Of a stretch of 64,000 nucleotides of DNA, positions 51,249 through 60,685 are shown piece after piece. Made by a program: the position numbers and the translations under genes. The DNA comes from Variovorax sp. N23 (lineage in GTDB: Bacteria > Pseudomonadota > Gammaproteobacteria > Burkholderiales > Burkholderiaceae_C). The stretch is from NCBI RefSeq assembly GCF_025486315.1, contig NZ_JAOOPY010000018.1, forward strand, positions 50,062 to 114,061. The letters run 5' to 3'. The first letter of the stretch is position 1. Every line of letters starts with the position of its first letter. The notes under the pieces were generated by a model. The model was not told where the DNA came from, ran no database searches, and saw only the letters and a list, made by a program, of their open reading frames with translations.

Positions 51249-51346
51249 GATGCCGCACACAAAGGCACGCGACATGCGCGGAGCCGACATCAAGAATGCG
51301 CACGACCCCGGTCATCCCGTGCGATGACCGACGCCACGGAGCCTTC

Positions 51347-52282
51347 ATGACTGTCAATGCCCCCGCCAACGCTTCTCTCGCCGCGCCCTCGGGCGTCTAC
51401 GTGATCTGCCCCACGCCCTTCCAGGCCGACGGCGCGCTCGACCTCGCCAGCATCGGCACGCTGGTCGAATTCCAGGTGCGCGCGGGCGTCGCCGGCCTGG
51501 CCATCCTCGGCTTCCTGGGCGAGGCGCACAAGCTGTCGAGCCAGGAGCGTCGCACGGTCGTCGACACCTTCGTGCGCTGCGCGGAAGGCCGCCTGCCGGT
51601 GTGGGTAGGCGTGCGCGCGCTCGGCCTGGCCGGCGCCATCGAGCAGGCGCTCGAAGCGCAGGAACTGGGCGCCACGGCCGTCTTCGCGGCCCCGCTCGAC
51701 GGCGCATCGGATGCGATGCAGTTCGAGTACTACGCGACGCTGGCCAAGTCGGTCGGCATCCCCGTGATCATTCACGACTTCCCCGATTCCTTCGGCACCG
51801 AGATCAAGGCCGAGGTCGTCGCCAGGCTGGGGCGCGAAGGCGGCGTGGGCATGATCAAGATGGAAGAGCCGCCGGTCGGCCAGAAGATCACGCGCATCCG
51901 CGAACTCGCCGGCGACAGCATGCGCATCTTCGGCGGCCTGGGCGGCGTGTACCTGCTCGAAGAGCTGCAGCGCGGCGCCGTCGGCACCATGACCGGCTTC
52001 GCGTTCCCCGAGATCCTCGCGGCCATCTACGCGCGCTTCGCGGCCGGCGACGAAGCCGGTGCGGCCGCGGTGTACGACAAGTACTGCCCGCTGATCCGCT
52101 ACGAGTTCCAGCCCAAGATCGGCCTGGCCCTGCGCAAGTACATCTACATGCGCCGTGGCGCCATCGCCTGCAACGCGATCCGCTCGCCGGGTATGCGCAT
52201 CGACGACATCACCACGCGCGAACTCGAAGCCGTGGTCCAGCGCGTCGGCCTCGCGGTCGATGCGCCACCGCTCAAGTTTTGA
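51347..52282 (+). CDS. DHDPS-family lyase (class I aldolase superfamily)
   Basis: A 311-residue TIM-barrel enzyme of the dihydrodipicolinate synthase superfamily (2-oxo-acid aldolases and dehydratases). The Schiff-base lysine is K171 (GVGMIKMEEPP). The usual G-x-x-G-E loop reads GFLGEAHKLS. The Tyr-Asn pair that normally precedes it in space (YN/YD-P, around 143) is replaced by IIHDFP, so the proton relay differs from true DapA and the substrate is probably not pyruvate plus aspartate semialdehyde. The ATG at 51347 follows GACGCCACGGAG. First gene of the rightward arm. Function unassigned within the superfamily. Confidence 0.88.
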   Translation: MTVNAPANASLAAPSGVYVICPTPFQADGALDLASIGTLVEFQVRAGVAGLAILGFLGEAHKLSSQERRTVVDTFVRCAEGRLPVWVGVRALGLAGAIEQALEAQELGATAVFAAPLDGASDAMQFEYYATLAKSVGIPVIIHDFPDSFGTEIKAEVVARLGREGGVGMIKMEEPPVGQKITRIRELAGDSMRIFGGLGGVYLLEELQRGAVGTMTGFAFPEILAAIYARFAAGDEAGAAAVYDKYCPLIRYEFQPKIGLALRKYIYMRRGAIACNAIRSPGMRIDDITTRELEAVVQRVGLAVDAPPLKF

Positions 52283-52323
52283 CCTCCTGCCACCTCCACC
52301 CTTCCTAGATCGAGAGCGAAATC

Positions 52324-53937
52324 ATGATGACTCAGCGACTCCCCTTGTTTGTTGCCTCCGCGATCGCCCTGTCCGTGGCCCTGCTGAGCGCGCCCGCGTC
52401 GGCCCAGTCCCGCGCCGAGACGATGCGCTTCGTCACCGGCGGCACCGTCAACACGCTCGACCCGACCATGCTCGGCACCACGCGCGAGGCCTTCACCGTG
52501 GGCATGAGCACCTACGACCGCCTCGTCTCCTTCGGCAAGAAGAAGCAGGGCGACAACTGGGTGTTCGACCTGGAGAACATCCGCGGCGAACTGGCCGAGC
52601 GCTACGTCATCGCGCCCGACGGCCTGAAGATCACCTTCTACCTGCGCAAGGACGCGAAGTTCCAGGACGGCACGCCGGTGACGGCCGACGACGTGAAGTG
52701 GTCGCTCGACCGGGCCGTCAGCGCCAAGTCGCTGGCCGCCGCGCAGCTGCTGACCGGCTCGATGACCAAGCCCGAGCAGTTCAAGGTGATCGATGCCAGC
52801 ACCTTCGAGGTCACGCTGCCCAAGCCCGACCGCCTGGCACTGTCGAACCTGGCCACGGTCTACCCGATCATCATCAACTCCAAGGTCGCCAAGTCGCACG
52901 CCACGGCCGAAGACCCGTGGGCGCAGACCTGGCTCAAGGAAAACACCGCCGGCAGCGGCGCCTACAGCGTCGAGACCTTCAAGCCGGGCGAGCAAATCAT
53001 CCTCAAGCGCAACGACGCCTGGACCCGCAGCGCCGACGGCAAGCCGGCGCCCTTCAAGCGCGTGATCGCGCAGACGATTCCCGAAGCCGCGACGCGCGCC
53101 AACCTGGTCGAGCGCGGCGATGCCGACCTGGCCATCGACCTGCAGGCCAACGACGCCGCCTCGCTCGCCACCAAGGGCAAGGTCAAGGTCATCTCGACGC
53201 CGCAGTACAACGCGGTCAGCTTCATCTCGTTCAACACGCAGATGGCCCCCTTCAACAACGTCAAGGTGCGCCAGGCCATCGCCTATGCGCTGCCCTACGA
53301 CGACATGTTCAAGGCGGCGCTCTTCGGCCGCGGCAAGCCGCTGTTCAACGCGACCTGGAAGGACGGCCCGCCAAGCGCCGAGTTCCCGATCCCGCAACCG
53401 GTGAAGCTCGACCTGGCCAAGGCCAAGCAGTTGCTGACCGAGGCCGGCTTCCCGAACGGGTTCGAGACCTCCTTCGCCTTCAACCTGGGCCAGGCCAACA
53501 TCGCCGAGCCGATGGCCGCGCTGATCAAGGAGTCGCTCGCCAAGATCGGCATCAAGGTCGACATCCAGAAGCTGCCCGATGCGCAAATGTCCACGCTCAT
53601 CAACGAGAAGAAGGCACCCTTCTTCACCGAGAACATCGTGGCCTGGTTGCCGTCGAACGACTACTTCTATCGCAACTTCTACACCGGCAACCAGCGCTGG
53701 AACTACAGCTCGCTGAACGACCCCAAGCTGGTGGAAATCGCCGAGAAGGCGCGCTTCGAGACCGACCCGGCCAAGTACGCGGCCTACGCCAAGCAGCTCA
53801 ACGCGATGGCCTTCGACCTGATGCCGCAGATCCCGATCTGGCAGGCCAGCCAGGACGCGGTGATGGTCCCGTCGCTCGACGGCTACGTCTACCAGTTCCA
53901 CCGCCAGGTCGACTTCCGCGACGTGCGCCGCAAGTAA
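52324..53937 (+). CDS. ABC transporter substrate-binding protein (peptide/nickel/opine family 5)
   Basis: A 537-residue periplasmic binding protein. The signal peptide is about 1-28, ending SAPASAQ. The mature part has TVNTLDPTMLGTTREAFTVGMSTYDRLVSF, DGTPVTADDVKWSLDR and NFYTGNQRWNYSSLNDPKL, characteristic of the SBP_bac_5 family. Such proteins bind oligopeptides, opines, sugars or small ureides. It lies 41 bases after the DHDPS-like gene and 1 base before the first permease. The ligand is probably the pathway substrate. Confidence 0.93.
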   Translation: MMTQRLPLFVASAIALSVALLSAPASAQSRAETMRFVTGGTVNTLDPTMLGTTREAFTVGMSTYDRLVSFGKKKQGDNWVFDLENIRGELAERYVIAPDGLKITFYLRKDAKFQDGTPVTADDVKWSLDRAVSAKSLAAAQLLTGSMTKPEQFKVIDASTFEVTLPKPDRLALSNLATVYPIIINSKVAKSHATAEDPWAQTWLKENTAGSGAYSVETFKPGEQIILKRNDAWTRSADGKPAPFKRVIAQTIPEAATRANLVERGDADLAIDLQANDAASLATKGKVKVISTPQYNAVSFISFNTQMAPFNNVKVRQAIAYALPYDDMFKAALFGRGKPLFNATWKDGPPSAEFPIPQPVKLDLAKAKQLLTEAGFPNGFETSFAFNLGQANIAEPMAALIKESLAKIGIKVDIQKLPDAQMSTLINEKKAPFFTENIVAWLPSNDYFYRNFYTGNQRWNYSSLNDPKLVEIAEKARFETDPAKYAAYAKQLNAMAFDLMPQIPIWQASQDAVMVPSLDGYVYQFHRQVDFRDVRRK

Positions 53938-53938
53938 C

Positions 53939-54970
53939 GTGAGCCTGCTCGCCACCACCCTGCGCCGCACCGGCCGGCGCTTCGTCTCCTCGCTACCGGC
54001 GCTGTTCGGCGTGCTCGTCTTCACTTTCCTGCTGATGCGCGTGCTGCCCGGCGACCCGGCGGTGTTCTTCGCCTCCGGGGCCAACTCGGGCCAGGAAGAA
54101 ATCGAGATGGTGCGCAAGCAGATGGGGCTGGACAAGCCGGTGCCCGAGCAACTCTTTCTGTACCTGAAGGACGTGGGCACGGGCAAGCTCGGCCGCTCGC
54201 TCACCACCGGCCAGCCGGTGGTGGCGGACATCCGGCAGCGACTGCCCGCGTCGCTCGAGCTCACCTTCACCGCCCTGCTCATCGCGCTGGTGAGCGCGGT
54301 GCCGCTGGGCATCCTGGCCGCGCTGCGCGCCGGCTCCTTCATCGACCACGCGGTGCGCATGTTCTGCGTGATCGGCGTGTGCGTGCCCACCTTCGTGTCG
54401 GGCCTGCTGCTGGTGTACGTCTTCTATTACATGTTCGGCATCGCACCCGACCCGACCGGGCGGCTCGATGTCTTCACCAGCGCGGCGCCGCGCGTCACCG
54501 GCTTCCTGCTGATCGACTTCCTCCTCGCCGGCGACATGGCCGGCTGGTGGGCCGCCGCCAAGCAGCTCGTGCTGCCCGCGCTCACGATGGCGCTCTTCGT
54601 GCTGGCGCCCATCGCCCGCATCACGCGCGCCTCGATGCTGGCCGCGCTGGGCAGCGACTTCGTGCGCACCGCGCGCTCCATCGGCCTGCCGGCCTGGCGC
54701 ATCGTCGTCACCTACGCGCTGCGCAACGCGGTGCTGCCGGTGCTCACCATCCTGGGCATCGTGTTCTCCACCATGCTGGGCGCCAACGTGCTGGTCGAGA
54801 AGGTCTTCTCGTGGCCGGGCGTGGCGTCGTATGCGCTCGACGCGCTGCTCGCATCGGACTACGCGCCGGTGCAGGGCTTCGTGCTGCTGATGGCCTCGAT
54901 CTTCGTGATGGTCAACCTGACGGTCGACATCCTTTACAGCATCTCCGACCCCCGCATCTCCATCGAATGA
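53939..54970 (+). CDS. ABC transporter permease, DppB type
   Basis: A 343-residue inner-membrane permease with six predicted helices (first near 17-40). The DppB-type N-terminus is RRFVSSLPALFGVLVFTFLLMRVLPGDPAVFF, and the EAA loop lies in DFVRTARSIGLPAWRIVVTYALRNAVLPVLTILG. The start is GTG at 53939, one base after the previous stop. Its stop overlaps the next start by 4 bases. Confidence 0.94.
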   Translation: MSLLATTLRRTGRRFVSSLPALFGVLVFTFLLMRVLPGDPAVFFASGANSGQEEIEMVRKQMGLDKPVPEQLFLYLKDVGTGKLGRSLTTGQPVVADIRQRLPASLELTFTALLIALVSAVPLGILAALRAGSFIDHAVRMFCVIGVCVPTFVSGLLLVYVFYYMFGIAPDPTGRLDVFTSAAPRVTGFLLIDFLLAGDMAGWWAAAKQLVLPALTMALFVLAPIARITRASMLAALGSDFVRTARSIGLPAWRIVVTYALRNAVLPVLTILGIVFSTMLGANVLVEKVFSWPGVASYALDALLASDYAPVQGFVLLMASIFVMVNLTVDILYSISDPRISIE

Positions 54971-55815
54971 GCACCGCAACCTTGAACCACGTCGCGTGGG
55001 TGCTGCGCGGCAACCCGCTGACGGCCGTGGCCGCCGTCGGCGTCGCCATCCTCTGCGTGCTGGCCGCCATCGGGCCGTGGATCGTGCCGTACGACCCGAT
55101 CGCGTCGAACGTCGCGATCGCGCTGCAGGCGCCGAGCGCGCTGCATTGGGCCGGCACCGACCAGCTGGGGCGCGACGTGTTCAGCCGCACCATCGTCGCG
55201 GCGCGGCTCGACCTGATGATCGCCGCCTCGGCCGTGAGCCTGTCCTTCGTCGTCGGGGCCGTCATCGGCAGCATCTGCGGCTACGTCGGCGGTCGGCTCG
55301 ACCGCATGGTCGGGCGCTTCGTCGACGTGCTGATGGCCTTCCCGCTCTTCGTGCTGGCGATGGCGATGGTGGCGGCGCTGGGCAACCGCGTCGAGAACAT
55401 CGTGATCGCCACGGCCTTCATCAACCTGCCCTTCTACATCCGCTTCGCGCGGGCCGAGGTCAACGTCCGGCGCAACGCCGGCTGGGTGGAATCGGCCCGC
55501 GCCTGCGGCGACTCGCACCTGTCGGTGATCCTGCGCTTCCTGCTGCCGAACATCCTGCCGGCGATGGCGGTTCAGATCTCGCTGAACCTGGGCTGGGCGG
55601 TGCTGAATGCGGCCGGCCTGTCCTTCATCGGCCTGGGCGTGCAGCAGCCGACGCCGGAGTGGGGAATCATGGTCGCCGAGGGCGCGCGCTTCATCTCCAC
55701 CGGCAACTGGTGGCTGGTGGCTTGCCCCGGCTTCGCGCTGATGATCGCCGTGCTCTTCTTCAACCTGTTGGGTGACGGCCTGCGCGACATCCTGGACCCG
55801 AGGATGCGGACATGA
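54967..55815 (+). CDS. ABC transporter permease, DppC type
   Basis: A 282-residue inner-membrane permease. The DppC family start has RGNPLTAVAAVGVAILCVLAAIGPWIVPYDPI and HWAGTDQLGRDVFSRTIVAARLDLMI. The EAA loop is AGWVESARACGDSHLSVILRFLLPNILPA and it ends DPRMR. ATGA overlap with both neighbours. Confidence 0.94.
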   Translation: MSTATLNHVAWVLRGNPLTAVAAVGVAILCVLAAIGPWIVPYDPIASNVAIALQAPSALHWAGTDQLGRDVFSRTIVAARLDLMIAASAVSLSFVVGAVIGSICGYVGGRLDRMVGRFVDVLMAFPLFVLAMAMVAALGNRVENIVIATAFINLPFYIRFARAEVNVRRNAGWVESARACGDSHLSVILRFLLPNILPAMAVQISLNLGWAVLNAAGLSFIGLGVQQPTPEWGIMVAEGARFISTGNWWLVACPGFALMIAVLFFNLLGDGLRDILDPRMRT

Positions 55816-57509
55816 GCGCAGCACCAAAGAGCGCCGAACGTCTGCTCGATATCGAAGACCTGCGCGTCAGCTTCTCCACGCGGCGGGGCATGGTCGAGGC
55901 GGTGCGCGGCGTGAGCCTGTCGCTCGACGTGGGCCAGACCCTGGGCATCGTGGGCGAAAGCGGCTCGGGCAAGTCGGTCACCGCCTTTGCCGTGACGCAC
56001 CTGCTCGAAGCGGCCGGCCGCATCCTCGGCGGGAAGATCCGCTACCGCGGCCAGGACATCACGCACGCGACCTGGAAGACGCTGCGCTCGACGCACGGCG
56101 CAGCGATCTCGATGATCTTCCAGAATCCGCGCGCGGCGCTCAACCCGATCCGCACGGTCGGCCTGCAGATCGCCGATGCGCTGAAGGTCCACACGAACCT
56201 CACGCCCGCCGAAGCGCGTTCGCGAGCTTTGGATCTGCTGAAGGACGTGCTGATCCGCGAGCCCGAGAAGCGGCTGGACGCCTACCCGCACGAGCTGTCG
56301 GGCGGCATGTGCCAGCGCATCATGATCGCGATGGCGATCGCCAGCGAGCCGGCGCTGCTGATCGCCGACGAGCCCACCACTGGCCTCGACGTGACCACGC
56401 AGAAGACCGTGATGGACCTGCTGGCCGCCATCACCGCCAAGCGCGGCATGGCGACCATCCTCATCACGCACGACCTTGGGCTCGCGGCCAAGTACTGCAG
56501 CCGCGTGGTCGTGATGGAACGCGGCCAGGTGGTGGAAGACGCGCCGCCGCTGCAACTCTTCAGCGCGCCAACGCACCCGTACACGAAGCGGCTGGTGGCG
56601 GCGTCGCCGACGCTGACCTCGACCATCGCGGACCTCGTGGTCGACGGTGGCGAGGCACTGCCGCCGATCGTCGAAGCACCCAAGGCGCCGCTGCCGCCAG
56701 GCACGCCACTGCTGCTCGAAGTGCAGGGGCTGTCGAAGCACTATCCCGGCGGCATCACGGCGGTGAACCGCGTGTCGTTCCGCCTCGCGCGCGGCGAGAG
56801 CCTCGGGCTTGTGGGCGAATCGGGCTCGGGCAAAAGCACCATCTCGCGCATGCTGTGCCGGCTGATCGACGGGAGCGAGGGCGACATCCTGTTCGACGGC
56901 GGCAGCATCGGCCAGATCAAGGCCAACGACTTCCACAAGTCCGCCCTGCGCAAGGACATCCAGATCGTCTTCCAGGACCCGCACGACAGCCTCAACCCGC
57001 GCTTCAGCGCCTTCGACTGCATCGCGCACCCGCTGCGGCGGCTTGCGGGCATGTCCTCGGGCGCCGCACTGACCAAGGCCGTGAACGACTGCGCGGTGCG
57101 CGTCGGCCTGCCGCTCGAACTGCTCGACCGCTTTCCGCACCAGCTTTCCGGCGGCCAGAAGGCACGCGTGGGCATCGCGCGCGCCATCGCCTGCAAGCCG
57201 CGCCTCCTGGTGCTCGACGAGCCCACGGCCGCACTCGACGTGTCGGTGCAGGCGGTGATCCTGCAGTTGCTCGACAAGCTGCGCCGCGAGGAAGACCTGG
57301 CCTTCCTGTTCGTGAGCCACGACCTGAACGTGGTGCGCATGATGTGCGAGCGGACCATCGTGCTGCGCAACGGCGAGGTGGTAGAAGAAGGCCTGAGCGC
57401 CGACCTGTTCCGTGCGCCAAAGTCCGACTACACCAAGGCGCTGCTGGCCGCAATTCCGCACTTCGAGCCGAATGCGGCCCCGGTGGCCTTCGAGGCGGTG
57501 CCGGCATGA
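55812..57509 (+). CDS. ABC transporter ATP-binding protein, fused DppD-DppF type
   Basis: A 565-residue protein with two complete ATPase domains in one chain, the single-gene equivalent of DppD plus DppF. Domain 1 (about 10-265) has Walker A GESGSGKS, signature LSGGMCQRIMIAMAIA and Walker B LLIADEPTTGLD. Domain 2 (about 295-545) has GESGSGKSTISRML, LSGGQKARVGIARAIA and LLVLDEPTAALD. Both H-loops (SHDLNVV type) are visible. It energises the preceding permeases. ATGA overlaps at both ends. Confidence 0.94.
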   Translation: MSAAPKSAERLLDIEDLRVSFSTRRGMVEAVRGVSLSLDVGQTLGIVGESGSGKSVTAFAVTHLLEAAGRILGGKIRYRGQDITHATWKTLRSTHGAAISMIFQNPRAALNPIRTVGLQIADALKVHTNLTPAEARSRALDLLKDVLIREPEKRLDAYPHELSGGMCQRIMIAMAIASEPALLIADEPTTGLDVTTQKTVMDLLAAITAKRGMATILITHDLGLAAKYCSRVVVMERGQVVEDAPPLQLFSAPTHPYTKRLVAASPTLTSTIADLVVDGGEALPPIVEAPKAPLPPGTPLLLEVQGLSKHYPGGITAVNRVSFRLARGESLGLVGESGSGKSTISRMLCRLIDGSEGDILFDGGSIGQIKANDFHKSALRKDIQIVFQDPHDSLNPRFSAFDCIAHPLRRLAGMSSGAALTKAVNDCAVRVGLPLELLDRFPHQLSGGQKARVGIARAIACKPRLLVLDEPTAALDVSVQAVILQLLDKLRREEDLAFLFVSHDLNVVRMMCERTIVLRNGEVVEEGLSADLFRAPKSDYTKALLAAIPHFEPNAAPVAFEAVPA

Positions 57510-58498
57510 GGAAGACGCTGGTCTTCGGCGGCGTCGGCTTCGTCGGCCTCAACATCGCCGAACGGCTGCTCGCCGAGGGCGAGGCCGTGGTGCTGTTCGA
57601 CCGGCTGCCGCTGCCGGCGGCGGCCAATGCCGCATTCGCGGCGTTGCCTGGCTCGCTGGAAGTGCTGCAAGGCGACGTGACGGACGTCGACGCCATCACG
57701 CGTGCGATGACGGACGAGATCGATACCGTGGTCCTCGGCTCCGCGGTCACGGCCGACGCCGCGCGCGAGACGCGCGACCCGGAGACGATCCTGCAGGTCA
57801 ACCTGATGGCGCTCACGCCCATCCTGCGGGCCGCACGCGATGCGAAGGTGCGCCGCATCATCAACCTCAGTTCGGCCGCCGCCTACGGCCGTGCCGCCAT
57901 GGGCGTGGCCGCCGTCGACGAAGACACGCCGCCCCAGCCCACCGGCCTGTACGGCATCACCAAGTTCACCTCGGAAATGATCGGCGGGCGCCTGGCCGAT
58001 CTCTGGTCGCTGGACTTCGTGAGCCTGCGCCTGAGCGGCGTGTTCGGCCCGTGGGAGCGCGCAACCGGCGTGCGCGATACGACCAGCCCGCAGTTCCAGA
58101 TCACCGAGGCGGCGCGTCGCGGCACGCCCGCCCTGCTGGCACGGCACGGCCTGCGCGACTGGGTCTACGCGCCCGACGTGGCGCGCGCCGTGCATGCCGT
58201 TGCGCATGCCGCGACCTTGAACCACCGCCTCTACAACGTGTCGGCGCCGCAGAGCTGGACGGCACTCGCCTGGGGCGAGCGGCTCGCCGCGCTGCGGCCC
58301 GGCTTCGAATGCCGCCTGGCCCGCGAGGGCGAGGCACCGACCATCGACCTGCATGCACCGGCCGACCGCGCGCCGCTGTCCGTCGCGCGGCTGCAGGCCG
58401 AGTTCGGCTGGCAGGCCGGCTTCGGCATGGACGCGTCGGCCGATCACCTCGAGGCCTGGTGCCGGCACCACGCATCGTCATCCAAGGAAGTTCCGTGA
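57506..58498 (+). CDS. NAD-dependent epimerase/dehydratase
   Basis: A 330-residue extended short-chain dehydrogenase. The nucleotide motif is GGVGFVGLNIA (8-18). The catalytic YxxxK is in GLYGITKFTSEM near 155-165, with the partner serine in NLSSAAAYG. It ends with a domain resembling sugar- or uronate-modifying enzymes (RDWVYAPDVARAVHAV). The substrate is not evident; a role on a hydroxylated or sugar-acid side chain of the pathway compound is possible. ATGA overlap with the ATPase gene and 4-base overlap with the next gene. Confidence 0.88.
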   Translation: MRKTLVFGGVGFVGLNIAERLLAEGEAVVLFDRLPLPAAANAAFAALPGSLEVLQGDVTDVDAITRAMTDEIDTVVLGSAVTADAARETRDPETILQVNLMALTPILRAARDAKVRRIINLSSAAAYGRAAMGVAAVDEDTPPQPTGLYGITKFTSEMIGGRLADLWSLDFVSLRLSGVFGPWERATGVRDTTSPQFQITEAARRGTPALLARHGLRDWVYAPDVARAVHAVAHAATLNHRLYNVSAPQSWTALAWGERLAALRPGFECRLAREGEAPTIDLHAPADRAPLSVARLQAEFGWQAGFGMDASADHLEAWCRHHASSSKEVP

Positions 58499-59256
58499 GA
58501 TTGAAAGAACAAGTCGCCATCGTCACCGGTGGCGGATCGGGCATCGGCCAGGCATCGGCCCTGCTCTTCGCGCGCGAAGGCGCCCGCGTGGCGATCGTCG
58601 ACCGCGAGCTGGCGGCCGCGGAAGACACCGCCGCCCGCATCCAGGCCGAGGGCGGCGAGGCGCTGGCCTTCGGCGCCGACGTGGGCGCGCCCGGCACGGC
58701 GGACGCCAACGCCGCCGCGGTGCTCGCACGTTGGGGCCGCATCGACGTGCTGATATGCGCCGCGGGCTTCTCCTGCGGCGGCACCGTGCTCACGACGGCA
58801 CCGGACGACTGGGACGCCGTGTTCCGCACCAACGTCGGCGGCACCTGGCTGTGGGCGCGCGCCGTGGTCCCGGCCATGCAGCGCCAGGGGCGCGGATCGA
58901 TCATCACCTTCGCGTCGCAACTGGCCCTGGCCGGTGGCCGCGGCAACAGCGCCTACATCGCCGCCAAGGGCGCGATCATGAGCCTCACGCGCACCATGGC
59001 GCTGGACTTCGCGGCCGACGGCATCCGCGTCAACGCGATCGCGCCCGGCGCCATCGACACGCCGATGCTGGCACGCGGCTTCGGCCGGCAGGCCGACCCC
59101 GACGCCGCGCGCGAGGCCTCGCGCCAGCGCCATGCGCTGGGCCGCTTCGGCCGCGCGGAAGACATCGCCCATTCGGCGCTGCACCTGGCCAGCGACGCGT
59201 CGGCGTTCACGACCGGCACCACGATGGTGGTCGACGGCGGATGGCTGGCCGCATGA
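58495..59256 (+). CDS. Short-chain dehydrogenase/reductase (classical)
   Basis: A 253-residue classical SDR. TGGGSGIG cofactor motif (11-18), NAAG-equivalent ICAAGF, catalytic serine in FASQLALAGGRGNSAYIAAK with Y and K in YIAAK, and the C-terminal TTMVVDGGW. Start is GTG at 58495, overlapping the previous TGA. Oxidises or reduces an alcohol/ketone; exact substrate unknown. Coupled to the following monooxygenase-like gene by ATGA. Confidence 0.92.
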   Translation: MRLKEQVAIVTGGGSGIGQASALLFAREGARVAIVDRELAAAEDTAARIQAEGGEALAFGADVGAPGTADANAAAVLARWGRIDVLICAAGFSCGGTVLTTAPDDWDAVFRTNVGGTWLWARAVVPAMQRQGRGSIITFASQLALAGGRGNSAYIAAKGAIMSLTRTMALDFAADGIRVNAIAPGAIDTPMLARGFGRQADPDAAREASRQRHALGRFGRAEDIAHSALHLASDASAFTTGTTMVVDGGWLAA

Positions 59257-60680
59257 GCACGCTGGAGGCGCTGGAAGCCCGGGTCGCGCGCGATCTGGCC
59301 AGCATCGCCCACCCGCACCAGCCCTGGCTCACGCCGCGCACCGGGCCCGACGGGCAACCGGCCCTCGACGTGCTGATCGTCGGTGCCGGCCAGTCGGGCA
59401 GCGCGACGGCCTTCGGCCTGCTGCGCTCCAAGGTCGACAACATCCTCGCCATCGATGCGGCGCCGCTCGCCGGCGAAGGCCCGTGGAACACCTACGCGCG
59501 CATGCACACGCTGCGCAACCCGAAGGACTACACCGGGCCCGACCTCGACATCCCGAGCCTGACCTGCCGCGCCTGGTACGAGGCGCGCTTCGGCGAGGCC
59601 GCGTGGGACGCGCTCGACATGCTGCCCAAAGGCTTGTGGGCCGAGTACCTGCTGTGGGTGCGCCGCGTGACCCAGGTGCCGGTGCAGAACGACACGCGGC
59701 TGCTGCGCATCGCGCCGGTCGAGGGCAGCGACCTGCTCGCGGCCGAAGTGGCGTCGGGTGGCCAGGGCCGCACGCTGTACGCCCGCAAGATCGTGCTGGC
59801 CACCGGCCAGGAAGGCGTGGGCCGCTGGGCCATGCCGTCGACGCTCGCGGGCCTGCCCGCCGACCGCTGCGTGAATTCGTCGCAGCCCTTCGACTTCGAC
59901 CGCGCGCGCGGCAAGACGGTGGTGGTGATCGGTGCCGGCGCCTCGGCCTTCGACAACGCGGCAACCGCGCTGGAAGCCGGCGCGGCCGCTGTGCACCTGC
60001 TGTGCCGCCGGCTCGAACCGCAGGTGGTGCAGCCCTACCGCTGGCTCACCTTCCGCGGGTTCCTCCGGCACCTGTCGGACCTCGACGACGCCTGGCGCTG
60101 GCGCTTCATGCGGCACATCCTGAGCCTGCGCGAAGGCTTTCCGCAGCCGACCTACGACCGCTGCGCGATGCACGCCAACTTTTATCTGCACACCGGCCGC
60201 AGCGTGACGGGCAGCCGCTTCGACGACGCCGAGCAGCGCATCGAACTCGACACGACGCAAGGCGCGATGCACGCCGACTTCGTCATCAGCGCGACCGGCA
60301 TCGACGTCGACTTCGCGGCCCGCCCCGAGCTGGGAGAATTCGCGCACAACATCGCCACCTGGGCCGACCGCTACCTGCCGCCCGCCGACGAGCAGGACGC
60401 GCGGCTGGCCGCCTTCCCGTACCTCGCGGACGACTACGCCTTCAGCGAACGCACAACCGGCACGACGCCGTGGCTGCGCAACGTGCATCTCTTCGCGATC
60501 GGCTCGACGATGAGCTTCGGCGCATCGGGCTCGTCGATCAACGCGCTGACGACGGCCATCCCCAAGCTGGTGTCTGGCATCACCCGCGGTCTCTTCCGCG
60601 ACGATGTCGAACAGCACTGGGCCTCGCTGCGCGCCTACGACGTGCCGCAGGCCATCATCACGCCACGCCAACCAGGATAG
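59253..60680 (+). CDS. Flavin-containing monooxygenase-like NAD(P)-binding protein
   Basis: A 475-residue two-dinucleotide-binding flavoprotein. The FAD motif VGAGQSGSATA lies near residue 47-57 and the NADP motif IGAGASAFDNAATAL near 229-243. Between them sits the GEGPWNTYARMHTLRNPKDYTGPD segment. ATGID near the C-terminus is a hallmark of FMO/BVMO-type enzymes, though the strict Baeyer-Villiger motif FxGxxxHxxxWP is not clear. It may hydroxylate the pathway substrate. ATG at 59253 overlaps the SDR stop. Confidence 0.88.
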   Translation: MSTLEALEARVARDLASIAHPHQPWLTPRTGPDGQPALDVLIVGAGQSGSATAFGLLRSKVDNILAIDAAPLAGEGPWNTYARMHTLRNPKDYTGPDLDIPSLTCRAWYEARFGEAAWDALDMLPKGLWAEYLLWVRRVTQVPVQNDTRLLRIAPVEGSDLLAAEVASGGQGRTLYARKIVLATGQEGVGRWAMPSTLAGLPADRCVNSSQPFDFDRARGKTVVVIGAGASAFDNAATALEAGAAAVHLLCRRLEPQVVQPYRWLTFRGFLRHLSDLDDAWRWRFMRHILSLREGFPQPTYDRCAMHANFYLHTGRSVTGSRFDDAEQRIELDTTQGAMHADFVISATGIDVDFAARPELGEFAHNIATWADRYLPPADEQDARLAAFPYLADDYAFSERTTGTTPWLRNVHLFAIGSTMSFGASGSSINALTTAIPKLVSGITRGLFRDDVEQHWASLRAYDVPQAIITPRQPG

Positions 60681-60685
60681 ACACC

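Noticed and set aside
52144..54390. 748-codon minus-strand open frame opposite the ABC transporter genes
   Set aside because: Shadow of the substrate-binding protein gene; no motifs.
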